Shown here in pieces: positions 1 through 9,074 of a stretch of 64,000 bases of DNA. The first letter of the stretch is position 1; each line of letters opens with the position of its first letter. The stretch is from Pseudomonas sp. ISL-84. Lineage in GTDB: Bacteria; Bacillota; Bacilli; Bacillales; Cytobacillaceae. Position numbers and translations under genes: made by a program. Below the pieces are notes generated by a model, which did not search any database, was not told where the DNA came from, and saw only the letters and a list, made by a program, of their open reading frames with translations. The stretch spans positions 1-64,000 of the forward strand of contig JAGGRA010000050.1 of the NCBI GenBank assembly GCA_018613035.1, read 5' to 3'.

Positions 1-103
1 CACAATTATATGGACTTTATCCTCCCTTATTAGAATTTAGAATAGGAATTCTGTTTTGGCGGAGAAATCTCCTGCTTTTTTACTTCATTTTTAGGCACCA
101 AAT

Positions 104-228
104 GATTTATCAGTCACTTTACAGAGTTTATCGGTCAGATTAAGATTTTATCGGTCACTTTTTTGATATATCGGTCAAATTTCATTTTTATCAGTCACTT
201 TTTCAATATATCGGTCACTTCGCGTCCT
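104..228. repeat. six-unit tandem array, 20-bp period
   Basis: The core TATC(A/G)GTCA starts at 108, 129, 149, 169, 189 and 209, so the spacing is 21, 20, 20, 20, 20. The core is usually followed by CTTTTTNNATA. The strict phase, about two helical turns, with degenerate filler suggests selection or recent tandem growth. A weaker copy of the same array lies at 3090-3180 on the other side of the SEC-C gene. Whether it is a protein-binding array or a dispersed repeat family cannot be decided here. Confidence 0.8.
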
Positions 229-470
229 ATCAACATTCCTGCATTCTCAAGGTGTAAATAAAAAAAACGAAGAGCCCAAAAGTAAGTAGTTCGGTTTTGA
301 AGTGCAAAATTAGAACTAACCTTGCTAATCAAACGGTAATTCACATTTAAATTAACAGGCAATTTGATAAGCAAAAATGCTTGGAACATGGTGTCTCCAA
401 GCATCTTTTATATTATCTGGCACTCTATAGTTGAACAAAATAATAGAGCATTGATTTCACTAAGTTTGAA

Positions 471-665
471 AAATAAACGGAAAAATTCCGTTTATTTTGG
501 GAAATACCAACATTTCTCGCAAAATACGTGGAGTTTTTCCGCTTATATGAACCTAATCTTTAGAGTTAGTTATATATATAGAAGTTAATCGGAATATATC
601 CGCTTATATCTGCTTCTTGTACCCCTACTATACACATTAACCGGAATTTCTCCGCCTATGAATTC
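471..665. repeat. cluster of CGGAA/TCCG mini-palindromes
   Basis: At 471-497 a perfect hairpin has 12-bp arms (AAATAAACGGAA) around a 3-nt loop. Related units with GGA...TCCGC(T/C)TAT occur near 530-547, 588-607 and 640-660, and a further GGAGAAATCTCC unit is at 61-72. They look like a small dispersed intergenic repeat. No gene expression role is evident. Confidence 0.6.
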
Positions 666-889
666 CTATACCTCCGCAAAAAAGTCAACAATGGATAACA
701 ACAGAGTCTTTTCTGACTTGAATATCAAAAAACCTACCAACCATTTTTAAGCACATCCATCCCCAATTAAATTAGCAAACAATTTCGAACACTGACACTA
801 ACTTTTGTCATCCTGTTAAAAAAGGTGCGAATTATGGTGCTAAAATACCATTACATTTATAAAAAGCCTTAATATTCAACAAAAAAGAT

Positions 890-919
890 GCAGTCCAATT
901 CAGTTGCGAATTGGACTGC
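890..919 (-). terminator. terminator of the SEC-C gene
   Basis: A perfect 12-bp inverted repeat (GCAGTCCAATTC with GAATTGGACTGC, 6-nt loop) is followed on the minus strand by ATCTTTTTTG. It lies about 65 bases after the SEC-C stop codon and is the likely end of that transcript. Confidence 0.8.
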
Positions 920-984
920 TAATTTGTTTGCTAATTAAGTTTTCGTACTCGAAAACCGAACCCGTTAGCCCAAAAGCCCTCCGT

Positions 985-2919
985 TTATTTTTTAAGCCAT
1001 TCTTTTACACCGGAAATCTTGTCCCAAAGATGCTTCTTTAATCCTGCAATGATCATTGCTTCATTTTGATCGCCGAATCCGTAGTAATCAGGGAGTTCCG
1101 CAGGCAATTTCTTTTTGCCTGTTAAATAATCGACAACGTATTTGTTGCTTCTCTTCGCTTCTTTTAGCAGTTTATCCGCTTTTGCTGTGAATCCGTTTGC
1201 TAAAAGTTCAAGAAGAACTTGGTTATAGGCATTTTCCGCTGTAGTTTCCTCATACTGCTTTAGCAGCTTTTGAGCCTTTTTTAGCTGCCCGTCTGCACAG
1301 TAGGCGGAGAAGAGCAAATCGCGAATGCCCTGATTGTCATCTGGGTTAAGTTCAAGCAACTCTTCGTATTGGCTGATAGCATCTTTTATTCTGCCGGCAC
1401 CTTCAAGAGCGGCAGCAAAGTTTGCAGCAGCACGCATGTATGGACGAGTTTCAATTAATCCCCAGAAATAGCCTTTATTTTGCTTGAAGAAGTCTTGCCC
1501 AAGCTCTTCCCTTCCAAGTTTAACACCTTTTTCAAATAGTGTAAGTGCGGCAGTGATAGATGAGGCTTCCTCTCCTAGAATATTATAGGCGTCCGGGTGA
1601 TTTGGATTTAGCTCAAGTGCTTGTTCAGCCAGCTGGACACGTTTTTTTCCGGATTCCTCCATTGCAGCGTAAATCAGATCCTGTGCCTTATCTTCTTTTG
1701 ACTGGCTTGTATTTCTTTTCGGACCTGGTTCATTCACCCGCTTTTCCATGTAATCATTGATTTCTTCCATGTCTGTTAAACCTAACTCTTGGATCTCTTT
1801 TACAATGTCGTGCATTTCGGATTCCATAGCCAAGTTATGAGATTGAACTGGAGGAACCTCCTCAACATTAGAAGACTCAATCAGCTGACGAATTGTATCC
1901 TCAACTTCATTATAGATATCACCATAGTAGTTTGATACCCGGCTTCCGGAAATACCATACTTCTCGCCAATTTCCTTCTGTGTCAGGGTTTCCATGACAG
2001 GAGCAATTGTTGTCACAAGATATCGCAGCCCTGCTACATAATTATCCGGCTTTTTAACCTGTTTGCCGGTCTTCTCGCAGTACTCCATCCAAAGTGAAAT
2101 CCCCATGCCGATAATCCATGGTTCCTCTCCAGCCTGTTCCATGTCTTTTCTAAAAATGTCCGCTACATTCTCTGCACCCTTGCTCGGCCAGTCAAAATTG
2201 TCCATAGATGGAGCGGATAATGATTTTGGTGTTTCATTCATGAGATCAATGAAGTATTCAGCCAAGTATACTTCGGGGTGGTCATAGCCTGCATCCTCGA
2301 AAGAATATTGAATATAGTCTTCAAAACGTGAAGCATTTTCTTTTGGCAGATCTAAAATGGCCGGAAAAGCTAAGTGTTCTTCCCCATAAGGAAGGAGGAT
2401 GGCAAACGCAAAGTTTCCTTCTTCAAAACCATTCATCTCGCCGAAGAGTGAAACATTGTATACCTTCCCAGTCAAGCTATCTTTAATGGCTGCTTTTTCA
2501 TCAGTGACTTCAGTCATTATTCCAGCCACAGCTTTGCCCTCAGCCCAGGATTGCAGAATGCTTTTTAACCTCGGACGCGCAATGTAAGGCGTTTTCTCGT
2601 GGATGAACTCATCCATAATAGAGTCTTCATCGTCTACAGTTCCAAAAAGTATGTACCAAAACGAATGGACGAATTCATAGAACTCTTTCTCTTCCCGATC
2701 AATATCCTCGAGTATTTCCAAAAGGTCAGTGAAATCCTCTTTCATGTCGCCGGCATAATGGGTAAGAGCAAACGCCCTTACTTCCTTTTGAAGCTCAATA
2801 ACCTCATGATTCAGGACTTCCTTAATAGATACTGCTTCCTTGCTGCCGCAGCATTTTTTATATTTTTTTCCGCTGCCGCATGGGCAAGGTTCATTTCTGC
2901 TTACTTTAACTGTTGACAT
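985..2919 (-). CDS. SEC-C zinc-motif protein with C-terminal TPR region
   Basis: A 644-aa protein whose first 25 residues carry a SEC-C metal-binding motif (CPCGSGKKYKKCCG), the Zn2+-binding tail best known from SecA but here at the N-terminus. The middle (about 30-340) is unassigned and contains a short helix-turn-helix-like stretch (IGEKYGISGSRVSNYY, about 310-330). Residues about 430-620 look like tetratricopeptide repeats (LNPNHPDAYNILGE, LELNPDDNQGIRDLL). No signal peptide or membrane segment is visible, so it is probably cytoplasmic. A GGGAGAG ribosome binding site precedes the ATG. It is monocistronic between two 20-bp-period arrays. SEC-C/TPR proteins of bacilli have no established function that I can name; a role in protein binding is inference. 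Confidence 0.85.
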   Translation of the reverse strand: MSTVKVSRNEPCPCGSGKKYKKCCGSKEAVSIKEVLNHEVIELQKEVRAFALTHYAGDMKEDFTDLLEILEDIDREEKEFYEFVHSFWYILFGTVDDEDSIMDEFIHEKTPYIARPRLKSILQSWAEGKAVAGIMTEVTDEKAAIKDSLTGKVYNVSLFGEMNGFEEGNFAFAILLPYGEEHLAFPAILDLPKENASRFEDYIQYSFEDAGYDHPEVYLAEYFIDLMNETPKSLSAPSMDNFDWPSKGAENVADIFRKDMEQAGEEPWIIGMGISLWMEYCEKTGKQVKKPDNYVAGLRYLVTTIAPVMETLTQKEIGEKYGISGSRVSNYYGDIYNEVEDTIRQLIESSNVEEVPPVQSHNLAMESEMHDIVKEIQELGLTDMEEINDYMEKRVNEPGPKRNTSQSKEDKAQDLIYAAMEESGKKRVQLAEQALELNPNHPDAYNILGEEASSITAALTLFEKGVKLGREELGQDFFKQNKGYFWGLIETRPYMRAAANFAAALEGAGRIKDAISQYEELLELNPDDNQGIRDLLFSAYCADGQLKKAQKLLKQYEETTAENAYNQVLLELLANGFTAKADKLLKEAKRSNKYVVDYLTGKKKLPAELPDYYGFGDQNEAMIIAGLKKHLWDKISGVKEWLKK

Positions 2920-3089
2920 GCTTTAAATCTCTCCCACTAATTTCGTTCGATTCTACTATCCTAACATTTATCAGCAGTTTGGGCATTTTTCAAGTAAATT
3001 AAAACAATTGGCTCTTGTCAGATAGCTTTGAATCAAGTAGTGAGCTATAGTTAATATTTTCTAATTATAATACGGTATTAATGAATAAA

Positions 3090-3180
3090 TTTCAGGCACG
3101 CTGAGGATATTTCAGTCACTCCCCCATGTTTATCAGCCAGTTTTTCATTTTATCAGTCACTTTCCCGATATATATGACTG
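3090..3180. repeat. second, degenerate 20-bp-period array
   Basis: Units resembling TATCAGTCA start near 3091, 3111, 3131, 3151 and 3171, the same 20-bp period as at 104-228 but more diverged. It abuts and supplies the premature stop of the truncated DUF1028 gene, so it marks a breakpoint. Confidence 0.7.
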
Positions 3181-3306
3181 GGTCGCAACTGCTCCCACTC
3201 CCGCTTTTGCAAACGGCACAACGGCGCCAACACCTAAAAATTTAGATTGAACCGCAATTCCCCATTCTTTTTCCTTCGGATCGTATCCTACAATAGAAAA
3301 CGTCAT
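3157..3306 (-). pseudogene. truncated DUF1028 family gene
   Basis: A GGGGAGGA ribosome binding site and ATG open a 49-codon frame that reads as the N-terminus of DUF1028 proteins (Ntn-hydrolase-like fold): it starts [20 protein letters not shown] and ends [14 protein letters not shown]. Family members have over 200 residues. Here homology stops at ATQSY, where the 20-bp-period array begins. The start lies 14 bases after the ywrA-type stop, so it was probably the last gene of the chromate transporter operon. It is read here as a 3'-truncated pseudogene; a short functional product is unlikely. Confidence 0.7.
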
Positions 3307-3320
3307 ATATTAGTCCTCCC

Positions 3321-3851
3321 CTATGCTAAAACAAGTCCCCCGTAGACGAGCGCTCCGGCAATGACATAAGCCGGATGCACTTTAAGCTTTTCCATCAGGA
3401 AAAAGCTCAGTATGCCAATGAATAATGTCTGCCAGATGCCGACGCCCTCATAGGCTGAGAAAAAGAAATCATACGTCATGATGCCAAGCAGCACGGCGAT
3501 CACCGGACGGATAAAAGTAGTCATCCGCTTTACGCGCGGTGATTCCTTATATTTCATCAGCAGTCCAAGCAAGGTAATCATCAGAATCAGGGAAGGCGCA
3601 ACGGTTGCAAACACCCCAACAATGGCTCCGAGCACCCCTGCCTGCTGGAAGCCAATATAGCCGGCCATTTTAGTCGCAATCGGGCCAGGCAGTGCGTTGC
3701 CCATTGCCAGCACTTCACTAAATTCATTGACGGTCAGCCATTCATAATTATCTACCACTTCATTTTCCACCAAAGGAATGGATGCCGGTCCCCCACCGTA
3801 TCCAAGAATCCCCGGGATGAAAAATGCCAGGAAAATCTGTACGTATATCAT
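3321..3851 (-). CDS. ywrA: chromate transporter, short chain (YwrA-like)
   Basis: A 176-aa integral membrane protein made of one CHR domain. The hallmark GYGGGPASIPLVENEVV lies near residues 17-33 and LGNALPGPIATKMAGYIG-like sequence (MGNALPGPIATKMAGYIG) near 50-68, followed by four or so hydrophobic segments. Short-chain CHR proteins work as heterodimers of two homologous halves and export chromate or related oxyanions. The partner half is directly upstream, and ATG overlaps its stop by four bases (ATGA), so the two are translationally coupled. Substrate is inferred from the family; the physiological substrate in bacilli is uncertain. Confidence 0.88.
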   Translation of the reverse strand: MIYVQIFLAFFIPGILGYGGGPASIPLVENEVVDNYEWLTVNEFSEVLAMGNALPGPIATKMAGYIGFQQAGVLGAIVGVFATVAPSLILMITLLGLLMKYKESPRVKRMTTFIRPVIAVLLGIMTYDFFFSAYEGVGIWQTLFIGILSFFLMEKLKVHPAYVIAGALVYGGLVLA

Positions 3852-4423
3852 GCTGGATTCTTCTCCTTTTTCGCTTCATTTTTTTCGGCTGCATCCTTTT
3901 TCAGAAGAGCTGTTAAGAGTAAAGCAAAAATGATAATGGCAGGATGAATGTTTACAAATTCGAGAAGAATTAAGCTTGCCGCTACAAAAAGGAGTGTCCA
4001 GCCCCAGCCAAGTGATGATTTCGTCGACTTTTTTACAAAGTCCCATGTCAGTGTGGCGAGCATGACTGCCACAACCGGAACAACGGCTTTGGTCATGCCT
4101 GCGACCCATGGCTGGTCTTTGAATGTATTTAATGCTGTAAGAAGAATAATCATAAGGACAATCGTCGGTACCATTGTTGCTACAAGCGCTGTTACCATTC
4201 CAAGTATTCCGCCGACGCGGTAGCCGATATAGCCGGCCATTTTCGTGGCAATCGGGCCAGGCAGGGCATTACCAAGCGCCAGCACATCGCCAAACTCATC
4301 CGTATCCATCCATTTATATTTATCAACAACCTCTTTATGGACAAGCGGAATCGACGACGGACCGCCGCCGTAACCCAAAATGCCCACTCTGAAAAAAGCC
4401 ATAAAGATGTCAACCTGCTTCAA
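3848..4423 (-). CDS. ywrB: chromate transporter, short chain (YwrB-like)
   Basis: A 191-aa membrane protein, homologous partner of the downstream gene, with GYGGGPSSIPLVHKEVV and LGNALPGPIATKMAGYIG motifs. The frame is open to an ATG at 4465, but that has no ribosome binding site. A TTG at 4423 is preceded by AGAGGTG at seven bases and gives the family N-terminus MKQVDIFMAFFRVGILGYGG, so I use it. The C-terminal tail is lysine/glutamate rich. The order GGT - CHR - CHR resembles B. subtilis ywrDCBA without the Lrp-like regulator ywrC. Confidence 0.87.
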   Translation of the reverse strand: MKQVDIFMAFFRVGILGYGGGPSSIPLVHKEVVDKYKWMDTDEFGDVLALGNALPGPIATKMAGYIGYRVGGILGMVTALVATMVPTIVLMIILLTALNTFKDQPWVAGMTKAVVPVVAVMLATLTWDFVKKSTKSSLGWGWTLLFVAASLILLEFVNIHPAIIIFALLLTALLKKDAAEKNEAKKEKNPA

Positions 4424-4564
4424 GATGCCACACCTCTTTTCATTCAATCGTGCCTGTTTCCCCATCCGGAAAAAGCAGGCGAAGGAGCGCCTTTCTTTTC
4501 CGCTCCTCAGTACCTTTTATATGGTTATTTTACGCTGATATGCGAGCTTCTTCCTCTTTTTTTA

Positions 4565-6175
4565 TTACCAAGCAGCAATGCTGCCATCTGTACGCGGCTC
4601 GGTTCCGCCCATAAGGACGCCGGTTTTCGGATCACGCCAGATGATTTGCCCGCGGCCGAATCCGCCGGTATCAACGGTTACTTCGATTTGATGTCCCTTA
4701 CGCGCTAAGGCCTGGGCAATATGGTTCGGGAAGTTCGGTTCCACTTGAACCTTTTTGCCTTCAATCCATTGCCATCTTGGCGCATCCAATGCTGCCTGCG
4801 GGTTCAGGTGGAAGTCAACAGTGTTCATGACCACCTGCATATGGCCCTGCGGCTGCATATAGCCTCCCATAACGCCGAACGGCCCGACTGCTTCCCCGTC
4901 TTTTGTCAGGAAACCAGGGATAATTGTGTGATACGTTTTCTTGCCTGGCTTCAATGCGTTATGGTGCTCAGGATCAAGCGAGAAGTCGTGTCCGCGGTTT
5001 TGCAGCGCAATACCTGTTCCCGGAACAACTAGCCCTGAACCAAAGCCCATGTAGTTGCTTTGGATAAATGAAACCATGTTGCCTTCACTGTCAGCTGCTG
5101 CAAGGTAAACGGTGCCTCCGCTTGGCGGCTGGTATGGCTCAGGAGTAAGAGCATCATTGCCAATCTCGCTGCGGCGGGATTCGCCATATTGCTCAGAAAG
5201 CAATTCTTCAACCGTTACTCTCATATCGGCTGGATCCGTAATAAATGCCTTTCCGTCGGTGAAAGCTAACTTCATGGCTTCGATTTGCTTGTGGTATGTA
5301 TCCACCGTATCTTTATCGCCGAACTCAAAGCCTTTGGCAATATTCAACCCTAATAGTGCGACAAGCCCCTGGCCGTTCGGCGGGATTTCCCACACATCAT
5401 AGCCGCGGTAGCTGACCTTAATCGGGTCAACCCATTCCGCTTTAAAATCAGCCAAATCTTCTTTAGAAAGAAATGCATTATATTTTTTGGAGAAGGCGTC
5501 GATTTTGTCAGCAATTTCTCCGCGGTAAAAGCTTTCGCCGGCTGTCTCGCCAATGGATCTTAACGTAGCGGCATGCCCTTCCGAGCGCCACACCTCGCCA
5601 ACTTCAGGACACTTTCCGTCTGGAGCAAACGTTTCAAACCAATGCTGGAATTCGTCATCTGTAAAAATTTGCTTGAATTTGTTATAAGCAAACTTCCAGT
5701 ACTTGCCGAGAATTGGCGTTAATGGATAGCCTTTTTCCGCATAATCAATGGCCGGTTGCAGCACTTCTTTTAATGGAAGCTTACCGAAACGCTTGGATAG
5801 CTCTGCCCATGCGGAAGGCGCGCCTGGTACGGTAACGGGCATCCAGCCGTGCACCGGCATTTTTTCATGGCCTCTTTCCTTTAGTGCTTCAATGGAAATG
5901 GACTTTGGTGCCGGGCCGCTGGCATTCAATCCGTGCAGTTCTCCCTTTGTCCAAACAAGGGCAAATGCGTCACCGCCGATTCCGTTTGAAGTCGGTTCAA
6001 CTACTGTCAGAGCAGCAGCTGTGGCAATCGCTGCATCGATCGCATTTCCGCCTTTTTTCAACATATCGAGTCCTGCCTGTGCAGCAAGCGGCTGGGAAGT
6101 CGCAACCATGCCGTTATTTGCCATAACTGTCGTTCGCTGTGATGCATATGGATGGTTCTGAAAATCAAATTTCAA
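4565..6175 (-). CDS. ywrD: gamma-glutamyltransferase family protein (YwrD-like)
   Basis: A 536-aa Ntn-hydrolase that cleaves or transfers gamma-glutamyl groups (glutathione or gamma-glutamyl peptides). Landmarks are KKGGNAIDAAIA near 40, EPTSNGIGGDAF near 60, and SGGTVYLAAADSEGNMVSF near 352-370, where Thr355 is the expected self-processing nucleophile. Family members self-cleave at this Thr. The usual TTH is TVY, typical of the YwrD branch. No signal peptide is seen, so it is probably cytoplasmic, unlike secreted Ggt. The TTG at 6175 follows AGAGGTGATC and gives the usual start MKFDFQNHPYAS; the GTG at 6184 falls inside that ribosome binding site. Confidence 0.88.
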   Translation of the reverse strand: MKFDFQNHPYASQRTTVMANNGMVATSQPLAAQAGLDMLKKGGNAIDAAIATAAALTVVEPTSNGIGGDAFALVWTKGELHGLNASGPAPKSISIEALKERGHEKMPVHGWMPVTVPGAPSAWAELSKRFGKLPLKEVLQPAIDYAEKGYPLTPILGKYWKFAYNKFKQIFTDDEFQHWFETFAPDGKCPEVGEVWRSEGHAATLRSIGETAGESFYRGEIADKIDAFSKKYNAFLSKEDLADFKAEWVDPIKVSYRGYDVWEIPPNGQGLVALLGLNIAKGFEFGDKDTVDTYHKQIEAMKLAFTDGKAFITDPADMRVTVEELLSEQYGESRRSEIGNDALTPEPYQPPSGGTVYLAAADSEGNMVSFIQSNYMGFGSGLVVPGTGIALQNRGHDFSLDPEHHNALKPGKKTYHTIIPGFLTKDGEAVGPFGVMGGYMQPQGHMQVVMNTVDFHLNPQAALDAPRWQWIEGKKVQVEPNFPNHIAQALARKGHQIEVTVDTGGFGRGQIIWRDPKTGVLMGGTEPRTDGSIAAW

Positions 6176-6292
6176 GCTGATCACCTCTGTGTTATATTTA
6201 CGTATCTTTAGTTCTGATTATAGCAAATTATTAAACTATTAACGTTTTAATTCCATAAAAATTTCGGGTTAAGAAATATTTTTTTCGATGAA

Positions 6293-6326
6293 AGGAGCCG
6301 TATCCGAATGGCTACAGCTCCTTTAT
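6293..6326. terminator. inverted repeat after binding-protein gene
   Basis: AAAGGAGCCGTATCC and GGCTACAGCTCCTTT form a long, slightly imperfect hairpin between the binding-protein stop and the start of ywrD. The T-rich side lies on the plus strand, so it is not a textbook terminator for the minus-strand gene, but its place suggests it separates the two transcripts. Confidence 0.45.
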
Positions 6327-6362
6327 GATCCTATTTTTTGTCCTAGTTTTATAAAAGTTTAC

Positions 6363-7913
6363 TTATTCAACTGTTACCTTTTCAAGCATGTACAATCCTG
6401 ATGGATGCATCCAGAAGCCTTTTACATTGCTTCCGATAACGGCAAGATCTTCGTCATTGCGAAGGAAGACAATTGGTGCTTCTTCCATTTCAATTTCTTG
6501 TGCTTCTGCATAGATTTCAAGACGTTTTTGTTCGTCTGTTTCCTGGCGTCCTTTGTCAATTAACTCATCGACTTTAGGATTGCTGTAGAAAGAACGGTTA
6601 CCAGGGTTTCCGCGTGCATCACTGTGGAACAGGAAGTATTGGTTATAATCCGCGTCACCAGTCATGTTAGACCAGCCAAGGATGAACATATCGTGATCAC
6701 CTTTTGCTGTACCTTCAAGGTAAGCTCCCCACTCAACAACTTTTGTTTCAACATCAATGCCGATGCCTTTTAATTGGGACTGAACAACTTCCGCTACGTC
6801 CATACGTGCTTTGTTATCGTTTGTCCAGATCGTTGTTTTAAAGCCATCCGGATAGCCGGCTTCTGCTAAAAGCTTTTTCGCTTTTTCAAGATCATATTTA
6901 TAGCCTTCCAGCTCTGCGTTATGTCCCCAGATTGCAGGTCCCATAGGTGCAGTTGCCACAGTACCAACATTGTTATAGACACCATTTACAATTGCTTCTG
7001 TATCAATGGCATAGCTGATTGCCTGACGCACTTTTACATTGTTAAAAGGTTCTTTTTCAACATTAAAGCCGATGTAGTCAACACCTAAAGCATCACTGCG
7101 CACAAGCTCCATGCTGTCGCTATTTTCAATGCGTTCTACTTCTGTTACAGGTACAGGTTCAGCGATATGAGCTTCTCCTGTTTCAACCATGGCAATACGT
7201 GTTGAATCTTCAGGAACGACTTTATAAGTGACCGTTTCCATGGTTGGCTTATCGCCCCAGTAATCTTCAAAGGCAGCCAATTTAATTTCCTGGCCAGGCT
7301 TCCATTCGCCAAGCTTATAAGGGCCTGTACCAACCGGATTTTGTCCAAGATTTTCACCTGATTCAATCGCAGTTGGGCTTAGGATGCCTGCTGCATAGTG
7401 AGCAAGGTTAGCCAATAAAGGCGCATATGGATATTCGGTAATTAATTGAACGGTGTGGTCATCTACTACCTTAACTTCAGTAATCATTTCAAAAAGGTTT
7501 GAACGCGGTGAAGCTGTTTCTTCTGCTAAAACTCTTTCGATCGTTTTTTGTACTGCTTCGGCTGTAAAGTCAGTGCCGTCATGGAATTTCACGCCTTCAC
7601 GAAGCTTGAATTCCCAAGTCAAATCATCAAGCTGCTTCCATTCTGTTGCAAGCGCAGGCTGGATTTCCATGTTTTCATCCTGCTGTACAAGGCCTTCATA
7701 AATTTTTCCGTGATAAACGTTCGCTGAAGGAATGTCAGTGCCAAGATGCGGATCCAGCTTTGTCGCATCTGACAGTACGGCAATGATTAAATCCTTATTT
7801 GATGCCGCTTCTCCCCCGGAAGATTCCAGGCTGCCCGGATCACTGCCGCCTGAGCATCCGGCAAGCAATAGAATCGCTGCTACTAACCCTAACCAAAAAC
7901 TTCTCTTTCTCAT
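6363..7913 (-). CDS. peptide ABC transporter substrate-binding lipoprotein
   Basis: A 516-aa extracellular solute-binding protein of family 5 (DppA/OppA type). The N-terminus is a lipoprotein signal with lipobox LLAGC, so the mature protein is anchored at Cys about 20 on the outer face of the membrane. Family landmarks include KLDPHLGTDIPSANVYHGKIYEGL, WEFKLREGVKFHDGTDFTA and VRQAISYAIDTEAIV. The ATG at 7913 is eight bases after GGGGG. It sits 20 bases after the M24 peptidase stop, so the two are probably cotranscribed, and it presumably feeds the permease encoded divergently from 9677. Ligand (dipeptide, oligopeptide or glutathione-like) cannot be read from sequence. Confidence 0.9.
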   Translation of the reverse strand: MRKRSFWLGLVAAILLLAGCSGGSDPGSLESSGGEAASNKDLIIAVLSDATKLDPHLGTDIPSANVYHGKIYEGLVQQDENMEIQPALATEWKQLDDLTWEFKLREGVKFHDGTDFTAEAVQKTIERVLAEETASPRSNLFEMITEVKVVDDHTVQLITEYPYAPLLANLAHYAAGILSPTAIESGENLGQNPVGTGPYKLGEWKPGQEIKLAAFEDYWGDKPTMETVTYKVVPEDSTRIAMVETGEAHIAEPVPVTEVERIENSDSMELVRSDALGVDYIGFNVEKEPFNNVKVRQAISYAIDTEAIVNGVYNNVGTVATAPMGPAIWGHNAELEGYKYDLEKAKKLLAEAGYPDGFKTTIWTNDNKARMDVAEVVQSQLKGIGIDVETKVVEWGAYLEGTAKGDHDMFILGWSNMTGDADYNQYFLFHSDARGNPGNRSFYSNPKVDELIDKGRQETDEQKRLEIYAEAQEIEMEEAPIVFLRNDEDLAVIGSNVKGFWMHPSGLYMLEKVTVE

Positions 7914-7932
7914 CCTCACTACCCCCTGTTTT

Positions 7933-9003
7933 TTATGATATTACTTGCAAATCCTTTGTGGATTTAGTGAAATTCACATGGCCATCCTTTGTTATGACGA
8001 CCAAATCTTCTATCCTGACTCCGCCAAATTCAGGAATATAAATCCCCGGCTCAACCGTGATGACCATTCCTTCCTGAAGAACGGTATCATCCGTGGCCCT
8101 CATGGCGGGCTGTTCATGAATGGCCAGTCCAAGCGAATGGCCCAGGCTATGGCCGAAGTTATCGCCATATCCGGCTTCCCGGATGATTCCCCGGCCGACC
8201 TCATCAAGCTCACTGCACGTTTTTCCTGGACCAATCGCTTTCAACGATTCCTCCTGTGCATGGCGGACAATATTATAAATCTCCACCTGCTTGTCGGAAG
8301 GCTCTCCAAGCACGACTGTTCTTGTAAAATCGGAAAAATATCCGTTTACGATTGCACCGTAATCCATTTTGACAAAATCGCCCACTTTGACAACCCGGTC
8401 TGTAGCTTGTCCATGCGGAAGGCAGGAACGCGGTCCGGAAGCAATCACATGATTCGGCTTGATGCGTTCAGCACCTTGCTTTTTCATAAAAATCTCAAGC
8501 TCCAGGCCGATATCCTTCTCGGTCATGCCTGGACGGATAAAATTTAAAATGTGTGAAAAAGCCTGGTCGCAAATCTCAATCCCTTTTCGCATGTTTTCGA
8601 TTTCTTCTTTATCCTTAATCATGCGGATTTCATTGGTTGCCGCTGTTACATCAACCAAGTCAGCTTCCGGCAGCCTTGACTGAATTTCAAGATAAACAGA
8701 TGCCGGTACATCACCAAGCTCAAGGGCGAGTGTTCCTTTATGATAGGAAGAAAAGGAATCGCAAACCATTTCAATTAGGTTTTGCTGGTGCTGGATCACC
8801 TCGAAATCCGGTGCCTGGTCTTTGGCCTGGTCCACATAACGGAAGTCTGTGAATAGCTTTTGCGAATCTTCTTCTATTAAGAGTGCTCCCGCTGATCCTT
8901 TGTACCCGGAGAAATAGTATCTGTTTTCCGGTGAAAAGATGAAAACACCCTTCCATCCTTTTTCCGACATTTTCTTTCTAAGCTTATCTAGACGCTGCTT
9001 CAA
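7933..9003 (-). CDS. M24 family Xaa-Pro peptidase
   Basis: A 356-aa metallopeptidase of the aminopeptidase P/prolidase type. The N-terminal creatinase-like domain spans about 1-125 and the pita-bread catalytic domain about 130-350. The dinuclear metal ligands appear as DYGAIVNGYFSDFTRT (two Asp), GHSLGH (His), EPGIYIPEFGG (Glu) and VRIEDLV (Glu). It cleaves Xaa-Pro bonds in the cytoplasm. The frame extends to 9192 through a repeat, but the TTG at 9003, with AGGGGGTG five bases upstream, gives the normal start MKQRLDKLRKKM. Cotranscription with the peptide-binding lipoprotein suggests use of imported proline-containing peptides. Confidence 0.9.
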   Translation of the reverse strand: MKQRLDKLRKKMSEKGWKGVFIFSPENRYYFSGYKGSAGALLIEEDSQKLFTDFRYVDQAKDQAPDFEVIQHQQNLIEMVCDSFSSYHKGTLALELGDVPASVYLEIQSRLPEADLVDVTAATNEIRMIKDKEEIENMRKGIEICDQAFSHILNFIRPGMTEKDIGLELEIFMKKQGAERIKPNHVIASGPRSCLPHGQATDRVVKVGDFVKMDYGAIVNGYFSDFTRTVVLGEPSDKQVEIYNIVRHAQEESLKAIGPGKTCSELDEVGRGIIREAGYGDNFGHSLGHSLGLAIHEQPAMRATDDTVLQEGMVITVEPGIYIPEFGGVRIEDLVVITKDGHVNFTKSTKDLQVIS

Positions 9004-9074
9004 AGTTACACCCCCTGTTAATAAGTAAAGGCTCTTTTCATATAGGTTGTTGTTTTTACTTTTGAATTCTGCCC

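Larger units (their letters stand above)
1..984. other. gene-free repeat-rich region
   Basis: I see no convincing gene here. Short open frames lack ribosome binding sites and run through repeats. The first 25 bases, read on the minus strand, contain GGGAGGAT and may be the leader of a gene lying to the left. The rest holds a 20-bp-period array (104-228), several small palindromes (471-665) and a terminator hairpin (890-919), each listed separately. Confidence 0.6.

Noticed and set aside
104-220. CRISPR-like array
   Set aside because: Repeat core is only 9-13 bp, spacers are about 10 bp, units differ from each other, and no cas gene is near.
195-588. Open frames of 69 and 74 codons at the left end
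   Set aside because: They run through repeats, lack ribosome binding sites and show no protein-like pattern.
6293-6326. Small RNA gene between ywrD and the binding-protein gene
   Set aside because: Only one hairpin is present and no promoter was seen; it is better read as a transcript boundary.
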